A DNA stretch of 64,000 bases from Undaria pinnatifida (taxonomy: Eukaryota > Sar > Phaeophyceae > Laminariales > Alariaceae): NCBI GenBank assembly GCA_012845835.1, contig JABAKD010000004.1, positions 12,277,022-12,341,021 on the forward strand. Direction: 5' to 3'. The notes beneath the pieces are model-generated. The model made no database searches and was not told the origin of the DNA. It worked only from the letters and a program-made list of their open reading frames with translations. The first letter of the stretch is position 1. Every line of letters begins with the position of its first letter. Below are positions 11,099-24,000 of this stretch, one piece after another. The position numbers were made by a program, and so were the translations under genes.

Positions 11099-14000
11099 AA
11101 CCCCAACCCCAAGCAAACCAACCCAAAAAAAAGCGCTTGCTGTCATTGGGCGTTGGTGCGTGTGCTTGCCAAAATGGTAAAAGCTGTTATCTTTGGGAGA
11201 CCGGGTCGCCGAATGGGACAAGCACCCAGGAATGAAAAACTGGGCATGCGAGGCCGGAAATGAGCCCCCCCTTATGTTCTTGGCGTCGTCGGAAAGTATC
11301 ATCTCGCTCGCTTCCACTACTAAAACCGCTGCATTAATTCAGCAACCCCGTAGGGACTTGCGATGAAAACCGTGTTGCAAAACACTAACCGTTACTTTTG
11401 AATAGGGCTGTGGGTTTACAAGTCGCCGACCACTTAGCCATTCGTTGGTTGTTGGCTAGGTACTGCTTGTACAGGTAGTTTAGTTGTGTGCGGTAACTGG
11501 TATTATACTTTGCGGAACTCTGCGTCAGTGCGTCTAGGGGCTTGACGTGTGGTGTTCTTCTAACAACTAAGCCAGTTAGTTTGTTGGCTTTTACTCCGCC
11601 ACCCCATGAGATACCACGGCTGTTCACGGGCCATGACCAGGCCCGCGGGTCGGGCCATAACATCTAACAAAACTCGCGGTTCGAATCGGGTCGGGTCAGG
11701 AGGTGTTCGAGACCTTACGCGTCGGAATGGGCCGGGTCAGGAAGTATTCAATCTCACGGGTCGGGTCAGGTCACCTTCCCCTGATCAATCCGGCCCGTGA
11801 ACATTAATCCGACGCGTGAAAAGCCCTGCCGTTAAAATATCTAGTGGCCGTCAAGTCCAACCCAATCACAGCCCGAGCGATTGCAGTATTGGCTAGGATA
11901 GGGGGTACGTCTGAATCGCAATGTAGGGAAAACTTCATGCGACACGCGCGCAACATGATGGTACTTTTACTGTTGTACGCTGATCCCGAACCGTTGATAG
12001 TACTGTACTTCTTACATGTGAGGTAAGGTTTGCTTTTACTGGATCCCAAAGGGTTAATAGGTAGTACGTTATCAATACTGCCAAGTACTGCTGCGGCGGT
12101 TATTAACTATTGCAGTTGCGCAAATACATGACGCCAGCGTGCGAGAGCTTCCTAGCATATACCAGGTACACCCTGGCAACACACAGAAAAGGACCACGGT
12201 ATGGAGGCTTTGCCGTACGTAACTCTGACCGACTTCGCTAGCAATACGCACTCGTTCGAGCAAGGACTTTGGTTGGACGACAGGGGGGCAGGAAAAAAGC
12301 CGCCAAGTATCATATTCATCTTGCACACATTGGACAGATAACATCCCCTTTCATGACAAGCTACTCGTACATGTCTTTCACGGCAGGCATATCTCCGCCA
12401 ACATACGATCTGCATGGCCAGTCAAATCATGTTACCGAACGGGAGCCGAATGATCTGAAAATTGTCTACCACATGTTGCCTGGGTTGGATCTGTGCTACA
12501 CAGATCTGAAAAACCTATCGCAACGAAGGCAGACAAAGGATTTACTGTAGATGATCTAGATCGTGACGTGTCCGATGTATGTCAAGTTGCATTCACAATG
12601 CCCCCCGCTAGCAGCGAGCGAGGATTCGGATTCAGATGGAAGGGGGGGCGGGGGCGCATCGGTTGTCCGTTTCACTCCGAGAATCGTCTTTAGTCTTTAC
12701 GAACTCCCGTACTGGTATGGTGCGGAAAACGCAAATGGTACACCGGGTACACAAAACAAAAATCTATACACCCTTGACTTTATGTTGGATGTGTACTTTT
12801 AATAGTGCTTTTCGGTAGGGTTGGGCGCTGGTAGCTCCGGACTGTATGGCCTGAACTCGGTGTGTCACCAGCCAGTACCCTGGACCCGAACAGTGCACTG
12901 GTCGTGGCGAAACCGCCTCCATCACCGCCGGACGCAGCCCGAAAAAGCCCCGGTCGAGGTGCGTGCCTTCTACTGTACACGATTTGGATTCACTGGATAA
13001 TCCCGCCCCCTGCTAGATTCGGATCGCGTGTCAAAGACGATTCCTATATACCATTCCTATATACCTGACCTGGTACCTGGTACCGGCAGGTTTTAGGGTG
13101 GTATTTTAATAGATCACCGCACGCATGAGAAACGGGGAACCAAGCGTATCACGTTTAACAAGTCCCTCTCCTCATTTGCGTACACTTCTCTCGGCGTCTT
13201 GGTGATGCTGCGAGGTCTTATCGTAGGACGTACGTAAGTCGGTCGTATCGTGATAGAAGGCACCACCGGCAGCTCTCTCAGCTAGTACCCCTCGTAGCAC
13301 CGGCAGTACATACAGGGCCACGGCCCCGTCCTACTTGTAGCCTTTCGCTGTTTGCTCGCTCGGTGGAGCCCTCGATTATGATGGATTAGGTCGGCGTTTG
13401 ATCAGTGTCCATGTTGGACCCTGTGGGGGCAAATTATGCACCAGGTACCTCCTACTGTAGGGCCGGTTTGGGATCAGACCCAGGCGGGGTCAACGTGCCA
13501 AGTCGGAACGAGGTGGAGGTGTGCAAAGCTTCAATGCTGTACATAAACGCATATCGTGCCCGCTTACAGTTAGGCTTCGAATTACAGCAGTAAGCAGTAA
13601 TTGGTTACGTCTTAAGTAGGTACCGGTATACTCCGTGCTCCAATCGAACGCAATACTGACGCATCACACGAGGGGCGAACTCGCGTCGATTTCTGGGCGC
13701 CCCCCTGGCTTATTTCTGGGTCTATGATGTAATATGACTGAGTCCTCGGTCATAAAGATGCTTCGGGGCGGTTCGTCAAGCTTATGTTGCAAACAGCATC
13801 GCCCCAGCCTCCCTACGATACAAGGACCTCATTATACCTGCCATCATACCTGGTACCGGCTGGTCTGTACATAAAACTATATACCTAGACCTCGCCCCCC
13901 TCGGACGTCTCGCTCGGCATATCCTCCCCCCTCTCAGCCCTTCTCAGCCCGTAATTGCCGAAAAGAAAATTAGTGGCTGGGAAAAAGAACCGTCCCGAAG

Positions 14001-14225
14001 TTCCTGGCCTTCCTTGCTTTCCCTAGTCTCATTCTTACTTACTTTTTAGCTCTCATTCTCTGATCTTTACTGCTTGCTCTCTGATATTTTTATTTTGCCT
14101 TTTCAGCAACTTCTTTTTTGTACTTTTACTTTTGAAGTTGGCCAATTGCTGGCTGTTGAGAGGGAATTGCCGTTGACGGCTGCAAACAATTTGAATTTGA
14201 AATTCGCCGGATCGGCAATAACAAT

Positions 14226-14632
14226 TTGAAGTTGAAATTTGCGAAGCGGACCAAGGCTAGTGCGGGAGGAGGCTCCGCCAACAGTGGGGGTGGTGGAGGT
14301 TCAGGATCAGGCGTGTGGAAGCTGGTCGGGCAAGAACGGGACTCAGCTTCTTCTGGCAATCCTGATTGGCCGTGCCCGAGCAAGGGTTGTGACGGCTTCC
14401 TCATCGCACGAAATAATAGGAAAAACAGGAGTTCCCAGTACGCTGTCTGCGACACCTGCAGTGCAGGAGTGACGAGCCTTCCACGTGCCAAGCTTTTCAT
14501 AACCTTGACAAGAAGCACTGGGGAAGCGGCGACAACCCTCGTGTGTGTGACTGGTGTGACGCGGACACCTGTGATTCACCTTCGATCGGCGTCCCTAACG
14601 AAGGAGCTGAGAGCTTGACGAAACGTGAGTTA
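14226..14632 (+). pseudogene. zinc-binding protein fragment, apparently frameshifted
   Basis: One frame reads a Gly/Ser-rich linker followed by a CPSKGCDGF...YAVCDTC four-cysteine module (CX4C...CX2C) up to about 14465. A second frame continues from about 14460 with STCQAFHNLDKKHWGSG and VCDWCDADTCDSP, ending at a GTGAGT donor near 14633. Both halves look protein-coding and rich in Cys/Asp, but they are in different frames. There is either a frameshift or a small unrecognised intron (a cctgcag acceptor lies at the junction). I do not recognise the family. A related start (NNxLKLK) occurs near 58080-58100. Confidence 0.4.
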
Positions 14633-15663
14633 CATTTCTGTCGTTGTGCTGTGATTTCTTTTTCATGCGTACAAACACACTTTTGCATGTACTAGAACGT
14701 GAACGGGGCAGTCCCGTCATCGCGGTGTAAGCGGGAATTGTACAAGTACTCAGGTCTACGAGTAGACCTATGCAGTGACGCTGCTGTGTGATGCGATTTC
14801 TTTTTCATGCGTACAGCCAAACACACTTCATGTATGTACGACTACGAGTACGGGGCAGTCCCGTCATCGGGGTAAGCGGGGGTTGAACAAGTGGTCAATG
14901 CAGTGACGCTTTGTGCTGTGATATAAACACACGTTTTGGATGTACGACTACGACTACGTGGTATCTATACATGTAAGACGCAATGAAAACGGGCAAGTCT
15001 CATCACGGGGGTCAGCCAGGGTTGTAAAAATGGTCCATGCAGTGATAAATAACACAGCAGCATGATACCTCAGCACCAGTCGCAGTACACACTGGAGGTT
15101 GATATATAGCAGTAAACAGAAGCTGAAGTTAACCTGGGTGATGCTGGAGAGCAGTCCCGTGATTGGGGTTAGCGAGTTGTTCATGTAGTGACGCGGTGTA
15201 CTACTACTGTTACTCATTTTTCATACAACCACATGAACTCTTTGTATTAACGAGTACAAGTAGGGTGCGCAAACTCTTCAGGAATCGCAGTACACGTCGG
15301 TCGTAATAGTGTTGATAGCAGCAGTAATAGAGTAGTACCGAACAATATATACAGCAGGTACTGTCTCTTACCCTTGGTTGTCGGTATTCCGCCGGTAGGC
15401 CTTATATAGCAGTATACCGGGGTATACGCTTACCAGTTGCGACTGTGAATCCCGTTCGTTCCTGTCCCAGTGGTGGTTTCATAGGTGTTAGCAACGTTGT
15501 GGTACCAGGCAGGGCTTTGCCCATAAACGACCGCTTTCATTACAACAGTGTTAAATTGTACGACCTCCTTTCCATCTTTGGAAATCGACGACAGCTACGT
15601 GGCCTTACTATCTTGAACATTCACTGAACGCAAGGTATTCCCATCCGTTGTTGTCGTTTGCAG

Positions 15664-16210
15664 AAGCCCTGCGAAGCAGCCGCCGAGGGCCGCCAAGTCG
15701 GCGAGGACATAAACACGAAGTGCACCGGCGACATCAAGGTCGGTGACCTCCTGAAGAAGGCAGGCGACCACTTGCTCGATATACATCCCGCATTCCATTC
15801 CCACGGTGCCACGAGGGCGTTCGACATCGAGGTACGTTTTACTCTTATCTTGCGTCCTGTGTGTCACGAGTCGAGACATCCATGTCTCTTGCTCAAGACT
15901 AGGGGATGGCGTGCGGATATAGTCTATGAAGTGCGGCTCTTTTTCCGAGTACCAAGAGCAAGTACAACAATACCACAACAATTACTAACAGCGAAAGGAG
16001 CTCCAATAATTTGGATGGTTACGACGTCTGCTGGAGAGAAGTACGAATACTTTTTTACACATACTTATCGACGTTCTCCCGCCATGCTTCAACGTTTGTG
16101 GACAGATCCACAAGACCATCGACAAAAAACAAGAGTGCAAGGTGCTGGGTACCTCCGCTGAGGAGGAAGAGTCCAAGCAAGCCTGCATGCTCCTTCGGAA
16201 GCAATGTTGA
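15664..16210 (+). CDS. small Cys-containing protein, last two exons, function unknown
   Basis: Exon 15664-15831 (56 codons, phase 0, acceptor tttgcag, donor GTACGT) reads KPCEAAAEGRQVGEDINTKC and continues to ATRAFDIE. Exon 16106-16210 (acceptor gtggacag) reads IHKTIDKKQECKVLG, an acidic EEEE run and ends CMLLRKQC-stop. Phases match across a 274-nt intron. About five cysteines in roughly 90 residues and charged surfaces suggest a small, possibly secreted protein, but no signal peptide or first exon was found. I do not recognise the family. It lies between the two large genes and shares the strand of the hydrolase gene. Confidence 0.55.
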
Positions 16211-17691
16211 CAGCACGTTCTTTATAGAACGTTAAGTTGTGGTTTATTATACCAGCATCGTTTTTTGAGAACTATGCCTAAATGCGTGCTCTTCGTCTTT
16301 CAGGAATACAAATGTACTTAACATGTTTGCGGTGTGTGCGTTCAAGTTCCTGCTTCCAGCATGTTTTTTTTGGCACTGCGCTCCTTTACATCTTAAGTTG
16401 TAGTTTTCCTGTCTCTATCCTTGACAAGCGCGTGCCTGGTGCTTATGCACTGCGATAATTTATTATTGATGATCGACTTAGAGAAGCTATTAATAGGTGT
16501 ACAGGACCTAGGTGCTACCTGAGAGGTGGAAGGATATGCCAAGCAAGTCCTCCGACGCGCCCATCATGGACTGGGCGAATGGATGATAATAACAAACTCA
16601 TAATCATAATCGTCTCTATCCTGTACCGTTGTACTCCGTACTATGTATGGACCTCTTGGCATTTTCAAGTCGCCAGTTGCGCCATTTGTGCTTCTTTTCC
16701 GCCTTTCTACTACTGAATGCCTATTCCTCCTTCCGCAAGCGTAGCGGGCGGCGCCCAGCCGCCCGCGAGCGAAGCCCTTGTATATGGTATTTACTGTTTA
16801 ATACCAGGACAGCAGTGGAATGGGAAGAGGGGCGATATCTTGTTGGAAACACAACACCAGCTTCAAGCTTCCATGGCCACAAAGCTCACCTATCCTCGAC
16901 CCCTTAGCCTGAGCCATGGTGTCCTCCTCCCCCAAGCCTCTCGCTTATCAGTGTCTAAAAGGCGCGTGGCGCTATACCAGCGCACAAGCTCCAGCTTTCA
17001 GCGACAAGATGCCTCACAGCGTCTGCAAGCCACCCCCTCCCAAAGCTGATCCACAAAACCACAGTTAGTCCCCTCCTTTTGAACAAATTAAGCCGGGGCA
17101 ATACCAAGAGATGCCCGTGGGGTCTACTCGAGTGAGAGGTAGTGTAGTGTGCCTGCTTCTAAGGAGCGCTTGCTTAATGGTGCACAGGTGTGGTGCTTCT
17201 TGTGCGCGATTGGACGCCCGTACGTATCCCCTAAGCACCACTTGCGTGAGGCCTATCAAATGTGATGGAAATCCCTGAAGAGCCAAAACATGCTGCCAGA
17301 AGCAAAAAAGTACCCCTTGTGGTCCAGGACTTGTTTTCGAGCAAAGGCGGCCGCACTCGGCTCTTCCCCTCCTATATCTGTTATTTTCTGCCCCTACCAA
17401 GATCCTTCCCGACCATCGCCCAGGAATGTGCTCTGGGTATCGAGTATCCAGCATCTGCCGCAAGAAAAGTGACGGTCGATAATCGTATAATCGTGCCGCG
17501 TTTTACTGAGCTGGGGCCGTACGGCTTGTCTTGTGTACCATCGACCCTTCATCGAAGGCAGACCTTTGGGCACAATCAGCATCACCCACTTGCTCGGAAC
17601 ACTGCTCTCCCCCTTGACACCCGTAGCCACCTGCCAAGTTCACCCCCTTCTCGCCCCCTAGAACGAGCTGCTAGCTCGTAGGCGACACAAA
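16211..17691. other. intergenic stretch upstream of the hydrolase gene
   Basis: No coding exon recognised. It contains the second copy of the GC-rich palindromic element (16736-16782). The promoter of the hydrolase gene should lie here, but no TATA box or other element can be assigned. Confidence 0.5.
16736..16782. repeat. GC-rich palindromic element, copy 2
   Basis: GCGGGCGGC and GCCGCCCGC arms within GCAAGCGTA...GAGCGAAGCCC, followed by CTTGTATAT, as in the copy at 5338-5385. Confidence 0.85.
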
Positions 17692-18005
17692 ATGCGTCCG
17701 CATTCTACTGCTGGTTCGAATCCTGCTCCGCCTCACCGCCCCAGCAGCAGTTCAACCAGTCCAGCTGCCGCTGTGATCGGGCACAAGTCACAGGCTGGTT
17801 CGAACCCTTCGCCTCGGCGCATCAGCAGTTCAACTGTCTCAACTAGCCCAACAACTAGTTCAGCGAGTTCCGCTGCCGCTGAGATGAGGCACAGGGCACA
17901 GCTGGTCTTTAAGAGGGTGGCAGTCGTGTGCCTGTACGTGGTGGCTCTGCTGGTGCTGCTCGTGCTGGCGCTGCTTTACGGGGTCCTCGTGCTGCCCGCT
18001 CAGAG
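17692..18005 (+). CDS. hydrolase exon 1: cytosolic head and membrane anchor
   Basis: ATG at 17692 begins a Ser/Thr/Pro/Ala-rich head of about 64 residues, then basic residues (MRHRAQLVFKR) and a 24-residue hydrophobic stretch of V/L/A. The exon ends CAG AG before GTAAGG (phase 2). Exon 2 begins with the single base that completes this codon, which is the main reason for joining them; the 4.5-kb intron makes the link less certain than the rest. Confidence 0.62.
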
Positions 18006-21000
18006 GTAAGGATGCGCTTGAATACTCGTACAGCAGTAGTAAGCGACACCGAACGAGAAACAGGGTGATATACGTATAAGAAAGCCAGCGTGTCGTTTGC
18101 AGGAAAATAAGAAAGTCGGGGGAGGCGTAATATTGTACTGTAGTTGGGTGCATCGCCCCCTCCCGCAATAATGTACAAGAAACAAGAAACCAATGGATTA
18201 CCCTGAGCCTGGGTCAACTCGTACCTGGTATTTCTGTGTCTTGCGAATCGGTCTCCTGTACTCTGTGCAACAATCTTTACATTCAACCGTTCTTTCTACC
18301 CAACTACATCAATCAGTGCACCCAGAGTCCGTGCTGATTCTTCATCCTAGAGATGCATACAAATTCTGCGGTCACAGACTGAAACAGAGTAAACCAAACC
18401 GTCGCAATTCATCAAGGTAAAGCAAGGGAAATGTCTGCGTACAAGGTACGAGAACACAGCAACAACAAGCCAGACCATTGGAAAAAAGAAGAAAAAAGAA
18501 AACCAAAAAGAAAACAAAAGCAAAACAAACCCAACGATAGGTGGTGTGGAGAATGTGATGCAAGACAGAAGATCGGAAAGGAAAGGCTGCAAGAAGAAGA
18601 ACATACGTGCTGAAGAGGAACAGATACGTACCTGTTGCGGACAAAACAACACGAAGACAACTGCTGTTGCACGGACAAAACAACACGAAGAGGATAACTG
18701 CTGTTTCACGGACAAAACAACACGAAGAAGAGGATCATACTGGTATAAGGCCGGTGGGGAGGGGAATATCGGAGCAATCAACAGTATCAGGTTTATTGTT
18801 GCTTCACGTATCACACCACATGACCATGCATGCAAAGTCAGATCTGGGTGTTGTTTACCAGAACACCACGAGCCTCGGTATGAACTTTCGAACGTTCAAC
18901 TCCTCTAGACTTGATGTACTGCTGCTATCCCTCTAAACTATATCGCCGGTATGTACCAGCCGGAAACACCGGCACTACTGCCGCGGTAACGGACGCTACT
19001 CTGCATACAGCCACGACTGCCACCTTTAATACTGATTGTTCCAGTATGTGCCAAGCGGGCAACCGGCACTACAGATGGGCCACTACTATTCATAATGCTG
19101 TACTACTACTGCCGCACCGCTTTGAGAATCCAGCGGGGAAAATATCGACCCTGGGTAGTTTTGTGAGTTCGAATCCCCCCGAGTGCATACTCACTCGTAT
19201 AAATTCGTGGGGGCTTTTTCTGTTAAATTACACTCCAGTTGTGAGATCGAAGATTTTGTCGAAACTCATCTTTGCAAGCTGTGTGTGATACTCCGATCGC
19301 GTGTATTACGGGTTGTGTGTCCTCATTAAGGGTATAGGTCGGCGACTCCCCTTGCAACTACAACAGTGTAGCTATCAGGGTCAACAGGGTGATGTTAGTC
19401 AGTCTGTACGCTGAAACTATAAAACCCGTTTTTGAGGGGGACAAAATCTGACAGCTGTGGAAGGAAACGCATCAGTTTATCAAGTGAATCCTGTAAGTCG
19501 AATAACCGGTGAGGGGAGGGCGGAGTTTTCAAGGACGTGGGGGCCTGGGTTTGATCAAGAGGGAGCGGGGGGGGGACGGGCGGGGCAGCTCAATCTGTGC
19601 GTGGAAACTATAAATCCTATCCTGTAAGTTGTACAACCAGTTAGGAGAGGGCGGAGCGTTCGAGGGGGTGGGGGGGGGGGGGGGGGGGTGAAGTTCTTTT
19701 TGAACAACACCTTCAGGCCGCATAGATGTAGGGGTTTGCTATACGCGTGGTGCTAGGTCTAGGCGATGGTGCGGGTGGTGGGGAAGGAGGGGGCGTTGGG
19801 GAGGGGTGGGGGGGGGTGCGTGAATTGCAGCCGAGTATATATGAGATATTCGTGTGTCCCACTTTTGGTTTGCTTTATTTTTTTCGCGGGATATTCTTCC
19901 TCTGGAGAGTGACTGGAGCCTGCCTGGCTGTCTCTCTTGTGACCACGGACTTGATTATGCGAGTTAATTTGAGAACGACAACAACGGCAACAATACCTGG
20001 GTTCTGGGTTCCAAAAAGGAACCCCGAGATAGCGACCAGAACACGATAGGTTGGTGCAGTTGGTGGCCTGTTATTGTGCCTCGGGGCGGCAGGGGCCTTT
20101 ATATGCCGACGCCCCTTAACAAATATGGCCCCTGTGACGGTTTCTAGCACTCTACGTGGCGTTTTTCAAGCGAGAGACAGCGGTGATGCCTTATAAAGGA
20201 CTTGCATACGGTCCCTCGCAAGGAACTGGGGTCCTTTATGGATTGTCGCGCACATGTTTAAGGGGTGCACCTTAAGGGACAAGGCCCCATAAAGTGTGAA
20301 GAAAACGATGCGGAGGAAATCGAGGTCCCATATTATACCATATACCTCTTTCCCTTATCGCGGGGTTTCTTAACAGGAGCTGCCTATTGTGTTGTGAACC
20401 GTCTACGAGGAGTGTCAGCGCCCGACATAACGCGAAATATCATGGTAACAATGTTATTGATGCTATTAATAGTGGTGATGCGTACGTGTCGTACGATTCC
20501 TTGCGTAGTATTAAAAAACCCGATGAAAATCGACGACGAACGTTGGGAATGCTGAACCCTCTGCGCGATAACAATGAAGGCACGTACCAGATGGGAGAAA
20601 GGACGACACCGCACCTGTGAGCACGGCTTGTCCAGATTCCGGAAGGTAAAAGTGAGATTAAAATAGGCAAAAACACCTAACGATGTCAACCCTTTCAACC
20701 CCCGATCACCCAGTGACGGACGCTGCAATCATCAATCATCAATCATCAATCATCAATCATCAATAATCACTCATCAATCATCACTTTCTACCGCCTGTTT
20801 TCTCCTCTGAAAGCCCCCAAGAGGGGGAATACTCACGCGAAGGCAAAATGTGCTCATGCGAATAAACAGAGTCACCAAGTGACCAATGCTGTAATCGTCA
20901 CCTGTTACCGTGAAGTCCGTGAATTTTCCTCCTCTAAACTCCCAGGGGGCCAACACTCACGCAACGGTAACTAGTTCGGGCGAAAAAATTGGTGACAAAG

Positions 21001-24000
21001 TAACAAATAATGCTAGAATCGTGACTTTTTACCGTCGTTTTTCTTGTTCTTGTCTTGAGTTTTGAAGGTTACTGTAGTGCTCGTCAACGGTGATGTGTTG
21101 GTGCGAACAGTCACAGAGCGACCAATGGTGCAATGTTCACTTTTTACCGGCTATTTCTCCCTTCTGAAAACCCAATAGGGAATAACACTCACGCAACGGC
21201 AGTGCGTGAATGCGAAAACTGAGGGTTGCAAAGCGACCAATGCTAAAATCGTAGCTTTTAACCATTTTGTTTCTCTCTGTCGTCTCACGAGGGTCAGTAC
21301 TCACGCCAAAAAAAAAAATGTGTAAACGCGATAAACGAAGGTCACAAGGTGACCAATGTGTAAGATTGAACGTAGGACATCTGGGGTGTTGTGGAGCGAG
21401 AATGGGTCTTGACATTTGCGGAAGGCATGGTCAACATTCAATCATAATTCCAGATTCATGAAGCTGAATAAAGCTGGAGTCGTCAGTTGTTTCCGCCCTT
21501 TCCCTCCTCTCTAGTGTCAAGAAGGTTTGTATACACGCAATGGCAATGTGTTCATGCGAACATATGAGAGAAAAAGGTCGGTTATTCAGACGCGCAGCGG
21601 TAACATGGTCACACGTGTTCCGTCCTCCCTGGTTCCCAATGCCGGACAACAAGCACCACGTTTGAATCCATTACCTGCCAATTGCTTCCACCATGCGAAA
21701 CGCTCGTTTTTGTGAAGAGTGTGAAGGCGTTTCGCTGGCAATACAGCGGCAGCAGGTTTCGACGAACGATTGGATGGGACTGCACGCCGTGTCAACGCGG
21801 GATGCCCAGCACCGCTTCCGACCCCGTCACCTATCAGTTGCTTTCGCCGTGCGAGACCTTCGTTTTTCGTTTTTTTTTCATCGTTTTTCTGTTTTATTTT
21901 TGTTTGGTAAATAGTTCGGAGGCATGTCTCTGACCCAAAAGACGATGGAGTTGTCATGACCTACCACTTGCTTCGTCCTGCGAAAACGTTCGTTTTTCGA
22001 TTTCGTTTTTCGTTTTTCGTTTTCGTTTTCGTTTTCGTTTTCTCTGTTTTTTTTTTTTCGGTTTTCGTTTGCTTTCCTTCTTTTGTTTTTCGTCGTTTTG
22101 TGCGAAGAGTTCGAAGGTGTTGCGCTCGCCTAAACGACGAAGACTTTGCGAACGACTGGTGGGGGCTGTGCGCCTGCAGTGATTTGATTAATATCTGGTG
22201 GACTTTGGCTTTCATCACGCAAAACGTTTGTTTTTCGTTTTTCTTTTTTGGTTTCGGTTTTCGCTATTTTTTTTTTGTGAAGAGCAGCGAACGCGTTTCG
22301 TTGGCGAACAAAGACGATTGGCAAACGACCGGTGGGGGCTTCACGCCAGCGGTGGCTTCATTGACAGACTTTTGGCTTCCATAATGCTAAACGTTCGTTT
22401 TTCGTTCTTTCGTTTTCGTCTTTCGCTTTCATACCTTCGTCATCTTTCGCTTGTGCTTTTGCTTTTGTTTTGGAAGAGTTCGAACGCGTTTCGCTGGCGA
22501 AACGGACGACGAAGTTTTGACGAACGACTGGTGGGGGCTGCACGCCGGCGACGACTCTTCGGCTCGGGAAAAGAGGCGGCCTAAGCAGGTCAACATGCGA
22601 AAGGGGGTAGACCTTCACACCTCCTATATCACTACAAGGGACGGAGTAAAGGTGGGCAATAGCACCATCAGATGTAAAGGTGTTCTCTTGTGGCTACCGT
22701 TGAGTGTGGGCGGTGATTTCCAGGGATTTTTACGGGTCCGGTCACTTCTATAGCGTCGAATCGGGTCAGGGTGACCCGATCCGACCCGACCCGACCCGAC
22801 CCGACCCGACCCGACCCGACCCGACCCGACCCGACCCGACCCGACCCGACCCGACCCGACCCCGACCCGACCCGACCCGACCCGACCCGACCCGACCCGA
22901 CCCGACCCGACCCGACCCGACCCGACCCGACCCGACCCGACCCGACCCGACCCGACCCGACCCGACCCGACCCGACCCGACCCGACCCGACCCGACCCGA
23001 CCCGACCCGACCCGACCCGACCCGACCCGACCCGACCCGACCCGACCCGACCCGACCCGACCCGACCCGACCCGACCCGACCCGACCCGACCCGACCCGA
23101 CCCGACCCGACCCGACCCGACCCGACCCGACCCGACCCGACCCGACCCGACCCGACCCGACCCGACCCGACCCGACCCGACCCGACCCGACCCGACCCGA
23201 CCCGACCCGACCCGACCCGACCCGACCCGACCCGACCCGACCCGACCCGACCCGACCCGACCCGACCCGACCCGACCCGACCCGACCCGACCCGACCCGA
23301 CCCGACCCGACCCGACCCGACCCGACCCGACCCGACCCGACCCGACCCGACCCGACCCGACCCGACCCGACCCGACCCGACCCGACCCGACCCGACCCGA
23401 CCCGACCCGACCCGACCCGACCCGACCCGACCCGACCCGACCGACCCGACCCGACCCGACCCGACCCGACCCGACCCGACCCGACCCGACCCGACCCGAC
23501 CCGACCCGACCCGACCCGACCCGACCCGACCCGACCCGACCCGACCCGACCCGACCCGGCCCGGCCCGGCCCGGCCCGGCCCGGCCCGACCCGACCCGAA
23601 CCGGGGGTTTAGGAACGCACGTCCTATGTCCCGCAAGGGACGGGGTGAAGGTGAAGGTGAAGGTGGAGTCTACCTAGGCAGTTCTATTGTCGTCGCCGTT
23701 ATGGCATTTGTAGGATGTCGCCTGTAATGACGGGGAATGGCTGTATTGCTGCTCTATTGCTCTATTGCTGCGGGTAAAGCTGTTTTGAGGAGGGCACACG
23801 TAAACTCAAAGCTGCTTACGGTTGCTATCGTCATCTGGGCTCTGGTAGACAATGCAGCCGTTTGCTATATATTACTATAGACTATAGGAGTACTATATAT
23901 TACTCCATGTTACTCTATATTACTATATATTACTATATATTACTATATATAGCTATATATTACTATATATTAGTGTAGACGTGTTTGGTCTGTGGACCAA

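Larger units (their letters stand above)
8375..14190. other. stretch without a recognised gene
   Basis: No exon chain with splice signals or a known domain was found here. The missing first EIF4A3 exon may lie in this stretch. It holds family-B dispersed-repeat sequence near 8758-8830, (CGT)n at 9896-9935, (TTTG)n at 9936-9962, (GTT)n at 10060-10127, (CCAAC)n at 11035-11098 and degenerate CGGGT-rich sequence at 11640-11800. Confidence 0.55.

Noticed and set aside
17700-17730. GGTTCGAATCCTGCT as a tRNA B box
   Set aside because: No matching acceptor stem or A box; the string lies in the Ser/Pro-rich coding part of hydrolase exon 1.
19150-19225. GTTCGAATCCCC as a functional tRNA gene
   Set aside because: The cloverleaf is incomplete and the sequence continues into the SINE body, so it is a SINE head.
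22668-23727. Long open frames (over 300 codons) on both strands across the CCCGA array
   Set aside because: Pure pentanucleotide repeat read in all frames (VGSGR- and PDPTR-type repeats). It lies in an intron and lacks any unique sequence.
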